Shown here in pieces: positions 26,365-36,017 of a stretch of 64,000 bases of DNA. The translations under genes and the position numbers were made by a program. Positions within the stretch are counted from its first letter, which is position 1, and each line of letters opens with the position of its first letter. Below the pieces are notes generated by a model. That model was given only the letters and a program-made list of their open reading frames with translations, did not search any database and was not told where the DNA came from. The stretch comes from Limnohabitans sp. Rim11 (GTDB lineage Bacteria; Pseudomonadota; Gammaproteobacteria; Burkholderiales; Burkholderiaceae_C): contig NZ_CXOM01000001.1 in the NCBI RefSeq assembly GCF_001269365.1, positions 90 to 64,089 on the forward strand, given 5' to 3'.

Positions 26365-28080
26365 TTAAATTTCAGCGGCTTCCACCAAGAAGCGCACGCG
26401 TTTTTGGCCTTGCCATTCGTCAACATCCAATCGGTAAGCCAGCTTCACGCGGGCGGGCAGCGGCTCAATTCGACCAAACCAAATGCCATCGACGGGCTGG
26501 CCTTGGTGCTTGAGTTTCAGGGCCAAATGTTTTTCGCCCACCAATCGCTGTGACAACACATCCACTTCTTCGCTGAATACGGGCGGCGCAAAACCTTGAC
26601 CCCATACTTCGCGGTGCATGACTTCCACAAACTCTGCACGCCGGTATTGCCCATCTAAGGGGCCATCGGTTTCTAACTTGCGTTGAAGAGTGGCAGGGGA
26701 CAAAAGTTGCGCGGCCACTTCCATGAAGCAAGTTTCAAACTGCTCTAAGTTTTCTTCTTCAATGGTGCAACCTGCGGCCATGGCGTGACCGCCAAATCGA
26801 AGCAACATGTCGGGATACTTTTTGGCCATCAGGTCCAAGGCATCGCGCAAGTGAAAGCCAGGAATAGAGCGGCCAGACCCTTTCAGCTCGTGTTCCTTGC
26901 CTGGCGCGTTACTGGCTGCAAACACAAAACAAGGTCGATGAAATTTGTCTTTGATGCGGGAAGCCACAATGCCCACAATGCCTTCGTGAAAATCGGGATC
27001 GAAGACGCAAATGGCGGGCGGTGGCTCATCGCTTTCGTCAAACAAAGATTCGGCAATTTCCATGGCCTGCTGGCGCATGTCGCCTTCAATGTCGCGGCGC
27101 TCGCGGTTGATGGCGTCAAGTTGCTTGGCCAGCTCATCGGCGCGCATGGCATCGTCGGTCGTTAGGCATTCAATGCCCAGCGTCATGTCGGACAGACGGC
27201 CGGCTGCGTTGATGCGAGGACCCAGTGCAAAACCAAAGTCAAAGGTGGTGGCTACTTTGGCTTCGCGTCCTGCGGCTCTGAAAAGCGACTGCATGCCACA
27301 AGGCAAAAGACCCGCGCGAATGCGCTTCAAACCTTGGGCCACCAAACGGCGGTTGTTGTTGTCTAGCTTGACCACATCGGCCACAGTGCCCAGTGCCACG
27401 AGGGGCAAGAGCGCATCCAATTTGGGCTGTGTTTCTGATGAGAACACACCCCGTTGACGAAGTTCTGCGCGCAAAACCAACAACACATAAAACATCACAC
27501 CCACGCCGGCCAAGGACTTGCTTTCGAAGGCGCAGCCCGCTTGGTTGGGGTTGACAATGACTTCGGCGTTAGGCACCTGGGCGGCTGGCAAATGGTGATC
27601 AGTAATGAGTACCTGCATGCCCAAGCTTTGGGCTGTGGCGACGCCCTCGAGACTGGCAATGCCGTTGTCAACCGTGATGAGCACATCTGCGCCCGAGGCT
27701 TTTACGCGCTTGGCAATGGAGGCCGTCAGGCCGTAGCCATCGACCACCCGATCGGGCACGATGTAGCTGACGTGTTGGGCGCCCAACATGCGCAGACCGC
27801 GAAGACCGACCGCGCAGGCGGTAGCGCCGTCGCAATCGTAGTCGGCCACAATGCACAGCTTTAAATTTTGGGCAATGGCATTGGCCAAAAGCGTTGCTGC
27901 TTCTTGGGTGCCCATGAGTGTGCTGGGGGCTAACAATTTGGCCAGACCATCGTCCAGTTCTTCTGGACTCAAGATGCCGCGCGCGGCAAACAATCTAGAA
28001 AGCAATGGATGAATACCTGCTTGCTCAAGGGTCCAAGCACTGCGAGGTGGTACGTCGCGCGTCAATATTTGAAAACTCAT
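26365..28080 (-). CDS. recJ: Single-stranded-DNA-specific exonuclease RecJ
   Basis: A 571-residue DHH-family 5'-3' exonuclease used in recombination and mismatch repair. The first DHH motif is VADYDCDGATA (about 76), then TVDNGIAS and ITDHHLPA (the DHH proper, about 162), and the DHHA1 part carries RFGGHAMAAGCTIE (about 429). The start is placed at MSFQILTRDV, the natural beginning of the family; a longer open frame upstream overlaps the next gene and is not RecJ-like. It overlaps the rpfE-like gene by four bases. Confidence 0.95.
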   Translation of the reverse strand: MSFQILTRDVPPRSAWTLEQAGIHPLLSRLFAARGILSPEELDDGLAKLLAPSTLMGTQEAATLLANAIAQNLKLCIVADYDCDGATACAVGLRGLRMLGAQHVSYIVPDRVVDGYGLTASIAKRVKASGADVLITVDNGIASLEGVATAQSLGMQVLITDHHLPAAQVPNAEVIVNPNQAGCAFESKSLAGVGVMFYVLLVLRAELRQRGVFSSETQPKLDALLPLVALGTVADVVKLDNNNRRLVAQGLKRIRAGLLPCGMQSLFRAAGREAKVATTFDFGFALGPRINAAGRLSDMTLGIECLTTDDAMRADELAKQLDAINRERRDIEGDMRQQAMEIAESLFDESDEPPPAICVFDPDFHEGIVGIVASRIKDKFHRPCFVFAASNAPGKEHELKGSGRSIPGFHLRDALDLMAKKYPDMLLRFGGHAMAAGCTIEEENLEQFETCFMEVAAQLLSPATLQRKLETDGPLDGQYRRAEFVEVMHREVWGQGFAPPVFSEEVDVLSQRLVGEKHLALKLKHQGQPVDGIWFGRIEPLPARVKLAYRLDVDEWQGQKRVRFLVEAAEI

Positions 28081-29042
28081 GAGGTGGGGGCGTCTTTGAG
28101 CAAAGCGCTTAATTCTTTGTGGACGGTTGTTGAAGTGAACAAGCTTTTGAAAGTGTTCAGCCAAGATGTTTTTTGGGGCCGGTAGTGACGCCAAGCATGG
28201 GCACTGCACAGTGTGAGTGACACTTCTTGTTGTTGCGACAGTGCATTGAGCAAAGACTTGCAAACGGTGTTGTCCAAGTGTTGCCAGCCTTCTCGCCATT
28301 GCGCCGCATTCGATTGATGTGTGGCTTCTTTTAAATCCAGATGAAGCTGGGCTTTGCCAGTGAGATCGTAGAGTTGATCCGTTTGCCGATGCACCCAAAA
28401 AGAGTTGACCGTCCACCGGCCTTGCAAACTGCGCTGGTCATTAACAGGGTGCTGATATAGCAACATCTGCATTTCACTTTGAAGCCTTTGTAAGGGCTTG
28501 GCTTTGGCGTCGGAAGGCATCCATGCATTGACTTGTTGTCCCACAACCCTTTCTAAGGCAGCGAAGGGCAAGCCTTCAAACAAACGACCTCTTGCGCGCC
28601 AAACCAAGGGGCTTTCGTACGTTACTTCCAGACCATCTTCTGCAAAGTAAGGTTGAATGGCCGACAGCAGGGCTTGAGATTCCGCTTGTGAAAGTTGAAT
28701 TTCTGCGGGGTTTAGCATGACCACCTCGTTCATGCCCACTTGCCAGTGGCAGGGGGTGATGAGGGCCTCAGAGCCCCATTGTGGGCTGAGGCCAAACACG
28801 TTTAAGGCACTTTCGTGCGGCATCAAGTAAGCCGCCTCTGAGTGTTTGCCGTGCTCGCGATCTGATGGGGTGAATCCGTTGGCGACACAAGTCATCTTGC
28901 CCAAAAGTGCTGCCAAATGGGGCAAATACAATGCATTCAGGTCCCCTGATTGCGCCTCATTGGCGTTGCAAGCATAGGCAATGATGCTGTGTTGTGCGTC
29001 CAGGCTGGTTGGCGTTGGATTTGGGCTTAAACCTTCTTTCAT
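28077..29042 (-). CDS. RpfE-like conserved protein upstream of recJ
   Basis: A 321-residue cytoplasmic protein without membrane segments. The central part (WGSEALITPCHWQVGMNEVV near residue 93, and VWRARGRLFEGLPFAALERV near 147) fits a family sometimes annotated as RpfE or as phosphoglycerate-mutase-related, known to lie beside recJ in Xanthomonas and Burkholderiales. I rely mainly on this gene order; no catalytic site is evident. The ATGA overlap with recJ indicates co-translation. Function unknown. Confidence 0.6.
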   Translation of the reverse strand: MKEGLSPNPTPTSLDAQHSIIAYACNANEAQSGDLNALYLPHLAALLGKMTCVANGFTPSDREHGKHSEAAYLMPHESALNVFGLSPQWGSEALITPCHWQVGMNEVVMLNPAEIQLSQAESQALLSAIQPYFAEDGLEVTYESPLVWRARGRLFEGLPFAALERVVGQQVNAWMPSDAKAKPLQRLQSEMQMLLYQHPVNDQRSLQGRWTVNSFWVHRQTDQLYDLTGKAQLHLDLKEATHQSNAAQWREGWQHLDNTVCKSLLNALSQQQEVSLTLCSAHAWRHYRPQKTSWLNTFKSLFTSTTVHKELSALLKDAPTS

Positions 29043-29120
29043 GGTGCTATTGTCAGGGATGACACAATCCCCCTTGTGACTCTCAGGCTTGATTTAGATT
29101 CTTAGAGGAAAATAGGCAAG

Positions 29121-30401
29121 ATGAAATTTGAAATGCCGTTCGAGTTGGTTTTAGGCTGGCGCTATACCCGCGCGGGCCGGGCCACGCGCCGAAATGGCTT
29201 TATTTCGTTCATCTCTGGCGTCTCTATGCTGGGCATTGGCTTAGGTGTTGCGGCTTTGGTCATCGTTTTGTCAGTCATGAACGGCTTCCAAAAAGAAGTT
29301 CGCGATCGCATGCTCAGTGTGGTCTCGCACATCGAAATTGTCTCAGCAGATGGGGGCGCTTTGGAGGATCCCAAAGGCACGCTTCAACAAGTGCGTCTAA
29401 ATTCTCAAGTGCTGGGTGCTGCCCCCTTTATTTCTGCCCAAGCTTTGCTCGCCAGAGGCGAAGACATGAAGGGTGTTTTGGTGCGCGGCATTGAACCCGC
29501 TTTAGAGCCACAAGTGATTGACTTGCCCTCGGGCATGCCGGCTGCCAATGGCAACAACATGCCTGGCATCGAGGCGCTCAAGCCGGGTCAATTTGGCGTG
29601 GTTCTGGGTCTGGATTTGGCTCGGCAGTTGGGTCTTCGCTTAGGCGATCCTGTCACACTCATCTCACCCAACGGACAAGTGACGCCAGCGGGCGTGTTGC
29701 CGCGTTTGAAGCAAATGCAAGTGGTCGGCTTGTTTAATTCGGGTCACTACGAATACGACTCCGCATTGGTCATGATGCATGTGGAAGATGCCGGCAAAAT
29801 CTTCAGACTAGAAGGCCCGACAGGCGTTCGCCTCAAAATCAAAGATTTGCACGAAGCTCGCAGTGTGGCGCGCGAACTGGCGCCCAACTTGGCGGCTGGC
29901 ATGGCCATCCGCGACTGGACGCAACAAAACCGCACTTGGTTTGCAGCGGTTCAGGTCGAAAAAAGAATGATGTTCATCATTCTGACGCTCATTGTGGCGG
30001 TGGCTGCTTTTAATTTGGTCAGTACCTTGGTGATGTCTGTCACTGACAAGCGCGCCGACATTGCTATTTTGCGAACGCTTGGTGCCAGTCCCAAAAGCAT
30101 CATGGGCATTTTCATGGTGCAGGGCGCCATGGTGGGCGTGATTGGCACAGTCGGAGGCCTGCTGCTAGGTTTGTTGGTCGCTTTCAATATCGATGTCATC
30201 GTGCCTGCATTGGAAACAATTTTCCGCGCCAGTTTCTTGCCCAAAGACATTTACCTGATCAGCAGAATGCCCAGCGATCCCCAAATGGCAGACATCTTGC
30301 CGGTAGCCGTCATTTCTTTGATATTGGCTTTTGTGGCCACCTTGTACCCAAGCTGGCGTGCCAGCCAAGTCAACCCTGCGGAGGCATTGCGTTATGAATA
30401 A
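29121..30401 (+). CDS. lolC: Lipoprotein-releasing ABC transporter permease (LolC/E type)
   Basis: A 426-residue MacB/FtsX-type permease that extracts outer-membrane lipoproteins from the inner membrane with LolD. It has an N-terminal helix (about 31-54, after [18 protein letters not shown]), a large periplasmic domain and three C-terminal helices (about 280-300, 322-350 and 385-405). [21 protein letters not shown] at the start is the LolC/LolE signature. Only one permease gene accompanies lolD, so a homodimeric arrangement or a distant partner must be assumed. The last codons overlap the lolD start. Confidence 0.9.
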   Translation: MKFEMPFELVLGWRYTRAGRATRRNGFISFISGVSMLGIGLGVAALVIVLSVMNGFQKEVRDRMLSVVSHIEIVSADGGALEDPKGTLQQVRLNSQVLGAAPFISAQALLARGEDMKGVLVRGIEPALEPQVIDLPSGMPAANGNNMPGIEALKPGQFGVVLGLDLARQLGLRLGDPVTLISPNGQVTPAGVLPRLKQMQVVGLFNSGHYEYDSALVMMHVEDAGKIFRLEGPTGVRLKIKDLHEARSVARELAPNLAAGMAIRDWTQQNRTWFAAVQVEKRMMFIILTLIVAVAAFNLVSTLVMSVTDKRADIAILRTLGASPKSIMGIFMVQGAMVGVIGTVGGLLLGLLVAFNIDVIVPALETIFRASFLPKDIYLISRMPSDPQMADILPVAVISLILAFVATLYPSWRASQVNPAEALRYE

Positions 30402-31071
30402 GCCAGTGCTGCAAGTCAGGGGCTTGAGCAAGCGATTTGCCGAGGGCCAGTTGGATGTGACGGTTTTGAAAGGCGTTGACTTCACCGTTGAAGCCGGCGA
30501 AACCGTGGCCATTGTGGGCGCCTCTGGCTCTGGCAAAAGTACCCTGATGCATTTGATGGGCGGACTGGACAAACCCACCCAAGGTCAAGTCATGCTGCAG
30601 GGACTGGATTGGTCTCAATTGAGCGCATCAGAGCAGGGTGCAAGGCGCAATCAATTGTTGGGCTTTGTCTATCAGTTTCACCATTTGTTGCCTGAATTTA
30701 CTGCCCTCGAAAATGTGGCCATGCCCTTGTCCATTCGCCGCATGACCCAAGCAGAGGCGCAAGAAACCGCCATGAAATGGCTCGAATTGGTGGGCCTGCA
30801 AAACCGCGCAGCACACAAACCTGCTGAGCTGTCTGGTGGCGAACGCCAACGCGTGGCCATTGCGCGTGCCATGGTGACGCAACCCGCTTGCGTATTGGCC
30901 GACGAGCCCACAGGTAACTTAGACAGAACCACCGCAGAGTCCGTCTTTGACTTGATGATTGATACCGCCAAAAAACAAGGCACGGCGTTTGTGGTGGTCA
31001 CGCATGATCCCCATTTGGCTGCCCGCTGTAGCCGTGTCTTGCGACTAGACAGGGGCGTTCTGCAAACATGA
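30394..31071 (+). CDS. lolD: Lipoprotein-releasing ABC transporter ATPase LolD
   Basis: A 225-residue ABC ATPase powering lipoprotein release. Walker A is GASGSGKST (about 48), the signature [15 protein letters not shown] (about 148) and Walker [13 protein letters not shown] (about 170). The Q-loop region [18 protein letters not shown] is typical of the LolD/MacB class. Its ATG lies within the last codons of the permease gene, and tatD follows with a four-base overlap. Confidence 0.95.
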   Translation: MNKPVLQVRGLSKRFAEGQLDVTVLKGVDFTVEAGETVAIVGASGSGKSTLMHLMGGLDKPTQGQVMLQGLDWSQLSASEQGARRNQLLGFVYQFHHLLPEFTALENVAMPLSIRRMTQAEAQETAMKWLELVGLQNRAAHKPAELSGGERQRVAIARAMVTQPACVLADEPTGNLDRTTAESVFDLMIDTAKKQGTAFVVVTHDPHLAARCSRVLRLDRGVLQT

Positions 31072-31943
31072 TGCTGCAGTGGATCGACAGCCATTGCCAT
31101 TTGGATGCGCCTGAGTTTTCTGTCGACCGTGCTGACGTTTTCAAGCGTGCACAAGACGAGGGCGTGAAGTGGTGTGTCATGCCCGCAGTGCAAGCCAAAG
31201 ACTTTGAGAGCCTTCAAGGCTTGGCCAAGTTGTTCCATCAACCCTACGCCTTGGGCATTCACCCGCTGTATGTTCCTCATGCGCAAGCGGAAGACTTGCT
31301 GGCCTTGGAAAGTTGCATTCAAGCCGCCTTGGCTGTGAATCAAGCGGGTGAATTGTCTGATCCTCGGATGGTGGCTGTAGGTGAAATTGGTTTGGATTTT
31401 TTTGTCCCTGCTTTGTGCGAGCCCAGCATGCGCGAAAAACAAATTTTCTTTTACCAAGCCCAATTGAAGCTGGCTCAAAAGTACAACTTGCCAGTTATCT
31501 TGCATGTGCGCAAATCGGCAGATCAACTGCTAAGCGGTTTAAGGCGCTGCGCCGTTCGGGGCGGCATTGCGCATGCTTTCAATGGCAGTTTGCAACAAGC
31601 CCAAGCTTTCGTTGAACTTGGCTTCGTTTTGGGATTTGGCGGCACGTTGACCTTTGACCGCGCATTGCAAATTAGAAGACTGGCCACGCAACTGCCTTTG
31701 TCCAGCATCGTTTTAGAAACCGATGCGCCCGATATTCCGCCGCATTGGCTGTATCGCACCCAATCGGAGCGACAATCGGAGCAAGGGCTTGCGCCGCAAA
31801 ACAGAAACGAGCCTTCTCAATTGCCCCAAATTGCACAAGTTCTGGCGCAACTCAGAAGCGAGTCTTTGGAATACATTGCCCAAGCGACGTTTCAAAATAC
31901 TTTGCGTGCATTGCCGCAACTTCAATTTTTTCAAACTCCATGA
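31068..31943 (+). CDS. TatD-family metal-dependent hydrolase
   Basis: A 291-residue amidohydrolase-fold protein of the TatD DNase family. The HxH motif is DSHCHLD (about 8), followed by GEIGLDF (about 105), a later [10 protein letters not shown] and [10 protein letters not shown] (about 215), all expected metal ligands. Family members are 3'-5' nucleases linked to DNA repair. The start ATGATG allows either of two codons. It overlaps lolD upstream and the next gene by ATGA. Confidence 0.9.
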   Translation: MMLQWIDSHCHLDAPEFSVDRADVFKRAQDEGVKWCVMPAVQAKDFESLQGLAKLFHQPYALGIHPLYVPHAQAEDLLALESCIQAALAVNQAGELSDPRMVAVGEIGLDFFVPALCEPSMREKQIFFYQAQLKLAQKYNLPVILHVRKSADQLLSGLRRCAVRGGIAHAFNGSLQQAQAFVELGFVLGFGGTLTFDRALQIRRLATQLPLSSIVLETDAPDIPPHWLYRTQSERQSEQGLAPQNRNEPSQLPQIAQVLAQLRSESLEYIAQATFQNTLRALPQLQFFQTP

Positions 31944-32704
31944 CCGTGAAAAAAAACAAAGCCATCGAGCTTCCCGAGGTCAACTTCTCTGAAGACGGCG
32001 AGTCTCGCTACTTGCATTTGGGCACGCCATGGATTCAGGGCGCCATGAAAATCAAAGAGCCCTTTGAGTTGGACTTGGAGTACATCCAACGCATGATGGC
32101 TGGCCTCTTGTTTTTTAAATCAGCCTCAGTGTCTGGCCGGCATGCCATGCAGTTGGGCTTGGGTGCAGCCAGCCTGACCAAGTTTTGTTATAAAAAAATG
32201 CGCTGGACTTGTACGGCCATCGAGTTGAATCCGGGCGTGTTGCATGCTTGCCGCGGTTGGTTCAAATTGCCAGAAGATGGGCCCAGGATGCGCGTCGTCA
32301 TTGCCGATGCAGCCAAAGAAATTCAAAGCGATGAATGGCAGGGCACGGTGGATGTCTTGCATGTCGATTTGTATGACCATGAAGCCGCAGCGCCCGTGCT
32401 CGACAGCGTCGATTTTTATCAAAACTGCCGCGCCTTGCTCACCGAAGAAGGCACCATGACCGTCAATTTGTTTGGCCGCTCTGCCAGCTACGACCAGAGC
32501 GTTGCCAAAATGGCCGAGGCTTTTGGTGAAGACGCGTTGTGGGCCTTCAAGCCGACACGCGAGGGCAATACGGTGGTCTTGGCCCAAAGACAAGCCAGTC
32601 GACCCAAACGAGCCGAATTGATGGCCCAAGCAGAGGCCATCGAGAATCGATTTGGATTGCCAGCGACCAAGTGGCTTCGTGTTTTTAAACCATTGGTCAA
32701 ATAA
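31940..32704 (+). CDS. Spermidine-synthase-like SAM-binding protein
   Basis: A 254-residue Rossmann-fold protein related to polyamine synthases. MQLGLGAASLTKFCYKKM near 71 and the acidic end of the following strand (TAIELNPGVLHACRGWF near 93) match the SAM or decarboxy-SAM site. VDVLHVDLYDHEAAAPVLD near 137 resembles the catalytic aspartate region. Similar genes in Burkholderiales are annotated spermidine synthase, but its length and N-terminus do not prove polyamine activity. It is the last gene of the lolC-lolD-tatD unit. Confidence 0.7.
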   Translation: MTVKKNKAIELPEVNFSEDGESRYLHLGTPWIQGAMKIKEPFELDLEYIQRMMAGLLFFKSASVSGRHAMQLGLGAASLTKFCYKKMRWTCTAIELNPGVLHACRGWFKLPEDGPRMRVVIADAAKEIQSDEWQGTVDVLHVDLYDHEAAAPVLDSVDFYQNCRALLTEEGTMTVNLFGRSASYDQSVAKMAEAFGEDALWAFKPTREGNTVVLAQRQASRPKRAELMAQAEAIENRFGLPATKWLRVFKPLVK

Positions 32705-32716
32705 ACGCCTGCAAAA

Positions 32717-32800
32717 CCTAGGGTTTACCCAAGCATTTCGGGCCTTGTAGGCCCTTTCCGTAGGTGAAATCCACATCAATAGGGCCATGCTTTAGGCCCA
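32717..32800. promoter_or_regulatory. Intergenic region with small palindromes before tctB
   Basis: The gap holds GGGTTTACCC at 32721-32730 and two related hairpins: GGGCCTTGTAGGCCC at 32740-32754, then a second GGGCC/GGCCC pair at 32782-32799. The first hairpin, followed by three Ts, could weakly terminate the upstream operon. The others may be leader structures of the TctBA transcript. A strong GGAGGAG ribosome site for tctB follows at 32824-32830. Confidence 0.35.
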
Positions 32801-32837
32801 CAATTCGGCATCCCAAACTTTTTGGAGGAGTGTCCCC

Positions 32838-33326
32838 GTGAAAATCAAGAGTCAAAAGGACTTTTTCTCTGGCTTAGTGTTCACCTTGGTTGGTGCAGCC
32901 TTTGCCTATGGCGCAACAAGTTACACCATCGGAACCGGTGCCAGAATGGGCCCCGGTTATTTCCCACTTTTGTTGGGTGTCATTTTGACGCTCATCGGTG
33001 CGTTCATTTTGTTCAAAGCCTTGGTGGTTGAAACACCTACAGGCGACCCAGTGGGTTCATTGGCTTGGAAGCCTTTGATCTTCATCATTGCGGGCAATTT
33101 GTTGTTTGGTGTTTTGCTGGGTGGTTTGCCCAGCCTCAAATTGCCAGCCATGGGATTGATCGTTGCCATTTATGGCACCACGCTTGTGGTCAGCATGGCC
33201 GGTGACAAATTCAAACTGACAGAAGTTCTGGGCCTGGCCACAGTGCTGTCTGTCATGAGTTACTTGGCCTTCATCGTGTTGCTTAAATTGCAATTCCCTG
33301 TGTGGCCTACTTTCATTGCAGGTTAA
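32838..33326 (+). CDS. tctB: Tripartite tricarboxylate transporter small permease (TctB)
   Basis: A 162-residue membrane protein with four predicted helices, the standard TctB topology. It starts at GTG, preceded by a strong GGAGGAG. The N-terminal GATSYTIGTGARMGPGYFP near 25 is a typical TctB feature. With TctA and a TctC/Bug receptor it forms a secondary importer of carboxylates. TctA follows after 11 bases. Confidence 0.9.
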   Translation: MKIKSQKDFFSGLVFTLVGAAFAYGATSYTIGTGARMGPGYFPLLLGVILTLIGAFILFKALVVETPTGDPVGSLAWKPLIFIIAGNLLFGVLLGGLPSLKLPAMGLIVAIYGTTLVVSMAGDKFKLTEVLGLATVLSVMSYLAFIVLLKLQFPVWPTFIAG

Positions 33327-33337
33327 GGAGTTAAAAA

Positions 33338-34849
33338 ATGGACTTGATTAACAACTTAAGCCTGGGTTTTGGCGTTGCGTTCACGTTTCAAAATCTGATT
33401 TACGCTTTCATCGGCTGTTTGCTCGGCACCCTGATTGGTGTGTTGCCAGGCATTGGTCCTGTGGCCACCATTGCCATGCTGTTGCCTGCAACGTATGCTT
33501 TGCCGCCCATTGCCGCGCTCATTATGTTGGCCGGTATTTATTACGGCGCCCAATACGGTGGTTCAACGACTGCCATTTTGGTCAACTTGCCTGGCGAGTC
33601 TTCATCGGTGGTGACGGTCATTGACGGCTATCAAATGGCCCGAAAAGGTCGAGCGGGTCCTGCATTGGCTGCTGCCGGCTTGGGCTCATTCTTTGCCGGT
33701 TGCGTCGGTACTTTGATCTTGGCCGCCTTTGCTGCGCCTCTGACTGAAGTGGCCTTCAAGTTTGGACCTGCAGAGTACTTCTCACTCATGATCTTGGGCC
33801 TGATTGGCGCGGTGGTGTTGGCCTCTGGCTCACTCATCAAAGCCGTGGGCATGATTGTGCTGGGCTTGCTTCTGGGCCTCATTGGTACGGACGTGAACTC
33901 CGGCGTGGCGCGTTACAGCTTTGACATTCCTGAACTCACAGACGGTATTGGCTTCATTACCATCGCCATGGGTGTGTTCGGTTATGGCGAAATCATTGCC
34001 AACTTGTCACAGCCTGAAGACAAGCGCGAAGTGTTCACTGGCAAAGTCAAGGGCTTGTTCCCAACTGGCGAAGACTTCCGCAACATGATTCCGGCTGTGT
34101 TGCGCGGAACCACCATCGGCTCAGCCTTGGGCATCTTGCCTGGCGGCGGTGCTTTGTTGGCAGCGTTTGCGGCTTACACCATTGAGAAGAAAACCAAATT
34201 GCGTCCTGGCGAAGTGCCCTTCGGCCAAGGCAATATTCGCGGTGTAGCGGCTCCTGAGTCTGCCAACAATGCAGGTTCACAAACCTCCTTCATTCCATTG
34301 CTCACTTTGGGTATTCCACCCAATGCCGTGATGGCTTTGATGGTAGGTGCCATGACCATTCACAACATTCAGCCTGGTCCTCAAGTGATGACCAGCAATC
34401 CAGAGTTGTTCTGGGGTCTGATTGCTTCCATGTGGTTGGGTAATTTGATGTTGGTTATTTTGAACTTGCCACTCATTGGCATCTGGATCAAATTGCTCAC
34501 AGTGCCTTACCGTTGGTTGTTCCCAGCCATTGTGCTGTTCTGTGCCATTGGTGTGTACTCCACCAACAACAACACCTTCGACATTTGGATGGTGGGTGCC
34601 TTTGGTGTCATTGGTTATATGTTCATCAAGTTGGGCATGGAACCAGCACCATTGTTGTTGGGCTTCATCCTGGGCCCCATGATGGAAGAGAACTTGCGCC
34701 GAGCACTGCTGTTGTCTCGCGGTGATTGGTCCGTGTTTGTCACGCGCGGCTTGTCTGCCAGCTTATTGGCTGCTGCTGCGGTACTGCTCATCATTGTGTT
34801 GTTGCCCTCTGTCAAATCTAAGCGCGAAGAAGCCTTCGTCGAAGATTGA
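33338..34849 (+). CDS. tctA: Tripartite tricarboxylate transporter large permease (TctA)
   Basis: A 503-residue polytopic protein with about twelve membrane segments. Family motifs include GTLIGVLPGIGPVATIAMLL (about 29) and YYGAQYGGSTTAILVNLPGE (about 68), and a repeat of the internal symmetry with GILPGGGALLAAFAAY (about 262). It is the translocating subunit partnering TctB. A strong terminator follows, so the binding-protein gene 94 bases after it is probably transcribed separately or by read-through. Confidence 0.95.
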   Translation: MDLINNLSLGFGVAFTFQNLIYAFIGCLLGTLIGVLPGIGPVATIAMLLPATYALPPIAALIMLAGIYYGAQYGGSTTAILVNLPGESSSVVTVIDGYQMARKGRAGPALAAAGLGSFFAGCVGTLILAAFAAPLTEVAFKFGPAEYFSLMILGLIGAVVLASGSLIKAVGMIVLGLLLGLIGTDVNSGVARYSFDIPELTDGIGFITIAMGVFGYGEIIANLSQPEDKREVFTGKVKGLFPTGEDFRNMIPAVLRGTTIGSALGILPGGGALLAAFAAYTIEKKTKLRPGEVPFGQGNIRGVAAPESANNAGSQTSFIPLLTLGIPPNAVMALMVGAMTIHNIQPGPQVMTSNPELFWGLIASMWLGNLMLVILNLPLIGIWIKLLTVPYRWLFPAIVLFCAIGVYSTNNNTFDIWMVGAFGVIGYMFIKLGMEPAPLLLGFILGPMMEENLRRALLLSRGDWSVFVTRGLSASLLAAAAVLLIIVLLPSVKSKREEAFVED

Positions 34850-34870
34850 TCTGCATTTCGCATCTCACCA

Positions 34871-34898
34871 AAACGGCACCTCTGGGTGCCGTTTTTTT
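34871..34898 (+). terminator. Intrinsic terminator after tctA
   Basis: A 10-base perfect stem (AAACGGCACC and its complement) with a TCTG loop, followed by further Ts. It lies 21 bases after the tctA stop codon. Confidence 0.9.
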
Positions 34899-34993
34899 AT
34901 GGGCACTTAATAGGGTGTGAATCTCGCAGGTGACGGTGCAAGATGTCTTTTCCTGACACAATGTTTGGTTTTACACGTCTTTGGAATTTCATC

Positions 34994-36013
34994 ATGCAGT
35001 ACAGATTGAATTTAAAACGTCGACTTTCAGCAGGCTTCGCCACTGGCGCAGTGTTGATGGTCTCGGTAGCCGCCTCTTTGCTGGCCACGTCAGCTTCAGC
35101 ACAAACGACCCCCATGTCATACCCCACCAAGCCCATTCGCTTGGTGGTGCCGTTCCCAGCGGGCGGTGCAACTGATATTTTTGCCCGTACGCTTTCTCAA
35201 AAATTGGCTGAGAAAATTGGCTCGGCTGTGGTGGTCGAAAACAAACCAGGTGCCGGTGGTACGTTGGGCTCTGACCTGGTGGCCAAGTCGCCTGCGGATG
35301 GCTACACATTGCTGTTGGCCACCTCCAGTACCCACTCCATTGGCCCCAACCTCAATCCCAAAATGCCTTACGACGCAGTGCGTGATTTCACGCCCATTGC
35401 ACAAGTCGGCAATGCGCCCAGCATCATGTTGGTGCCCAACAGTTCGCCTGCCAAAACCATTCAAGAGTGGATTGATTACGCCAAGAAAAATCCAGGTCGC
35501 TTGAACTACGCGTCTAGCGGCAATGGCACCATTGTTCAACTCACGGCCGAATTGTTCAAAGCACAAGCAGGTTTGTTTGTGGTGCACATTCCCTACAAAG
35601 GCACTGCGCTGGCCATGCCCGATTTGATCAGCGGCAAGATTGATGTCCTGTTCGATTCTTTGCCCACAGGCTTGCCCCATGTGAAGGACGGAAGATTGCG
35701 CGCGTTGGGCGTCACCTCTGCCCAAAGAACCAGCATGGCCCCTGGTTTGCCTGCCATTTCTGAGGTGCTGCCCGGCTATGAGTCCAACACCTGGTTTGGT
35801 TTGTTTGGCCCCGCAGGCGTGCGTCCCGAAATTGTGAACCGCGTCAATGCGGCGGCGCTTCAGGCTTTGGGCGATCCCGAAGTCAAAGACAAATTGCTTC
35901 GATTGGGCATTGAGCCCATTGGCACCTCGCCCGCACAGTTTGGCACCATGTTGGCTTCGGAATCAGCCAAATGGAAAAAGATCATCAGCGAACGCAAAAT
36001 CACATTGGACTGA
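34994..36013 (+). CDS. tctC: Bug/TctC-family periplasmic binding protein
   Basis: A 339-residue solute receptor for the adjacent TctAB permease. The chosen ATG gives a basic N-terminus plus hydrophobic signal (about 1-36, ending SASAQT); an ATG 17 codons earlier is possible but weaker. Bug motifs are KPIRLVVPFPAGGATDIFAR, VENKPGAGGTLGSDLVAKSP and SASGNG-like YASSGNGTIVQL. Ligand specificity cannot be read. The gamma-glutamyltransferase-like gene starts four bases after its stop, hinting at an amide- or glutamyl-containing carboxylate. Confidence 0.9.
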   Translation: MQYRLNLKRRLSAGFATGAVLMVSVAASLLATSASAQTTPMSYPTKPIRLVVPFPAGGATDIFARTLSQKLAEKIGSAVVVENKPGAGGTLGSDLVAKSPADGYTLLLATSSTHSIGPNLNPKMPYDAVRDFTPIAQVGNAPSIMLVPNSSPAKTIQEWIDYAKKNPGRLNYASSGNGTIVQLTAELFKAQAGLFVVHIPYKGTALAMPDLISGKIDVLFDSLPTGLPHVKDGRLRALGVTSAQRTSMAPGLPAISEVLPGYESNTWFGLFGPAGVRPEIVNRVNAAALQALGDPEVKDKLLRLGIEPIGTSPAQFGTMLASESAKWKKIISERKITLD

Positions 36014-36017
36014 CCCC

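Noticed and set aside
28081..28416. N-terminal extension of recJ
   Set aside because: The 112 extra codons overlap the rpfE-like gene in another frame and do not resemble RecJ; the family begins at 28080.
30678..31526. Minus-strand open frame across lolD and tatD
   Set aside because: It crosses two real genes and has no recognisable fold or start signal.
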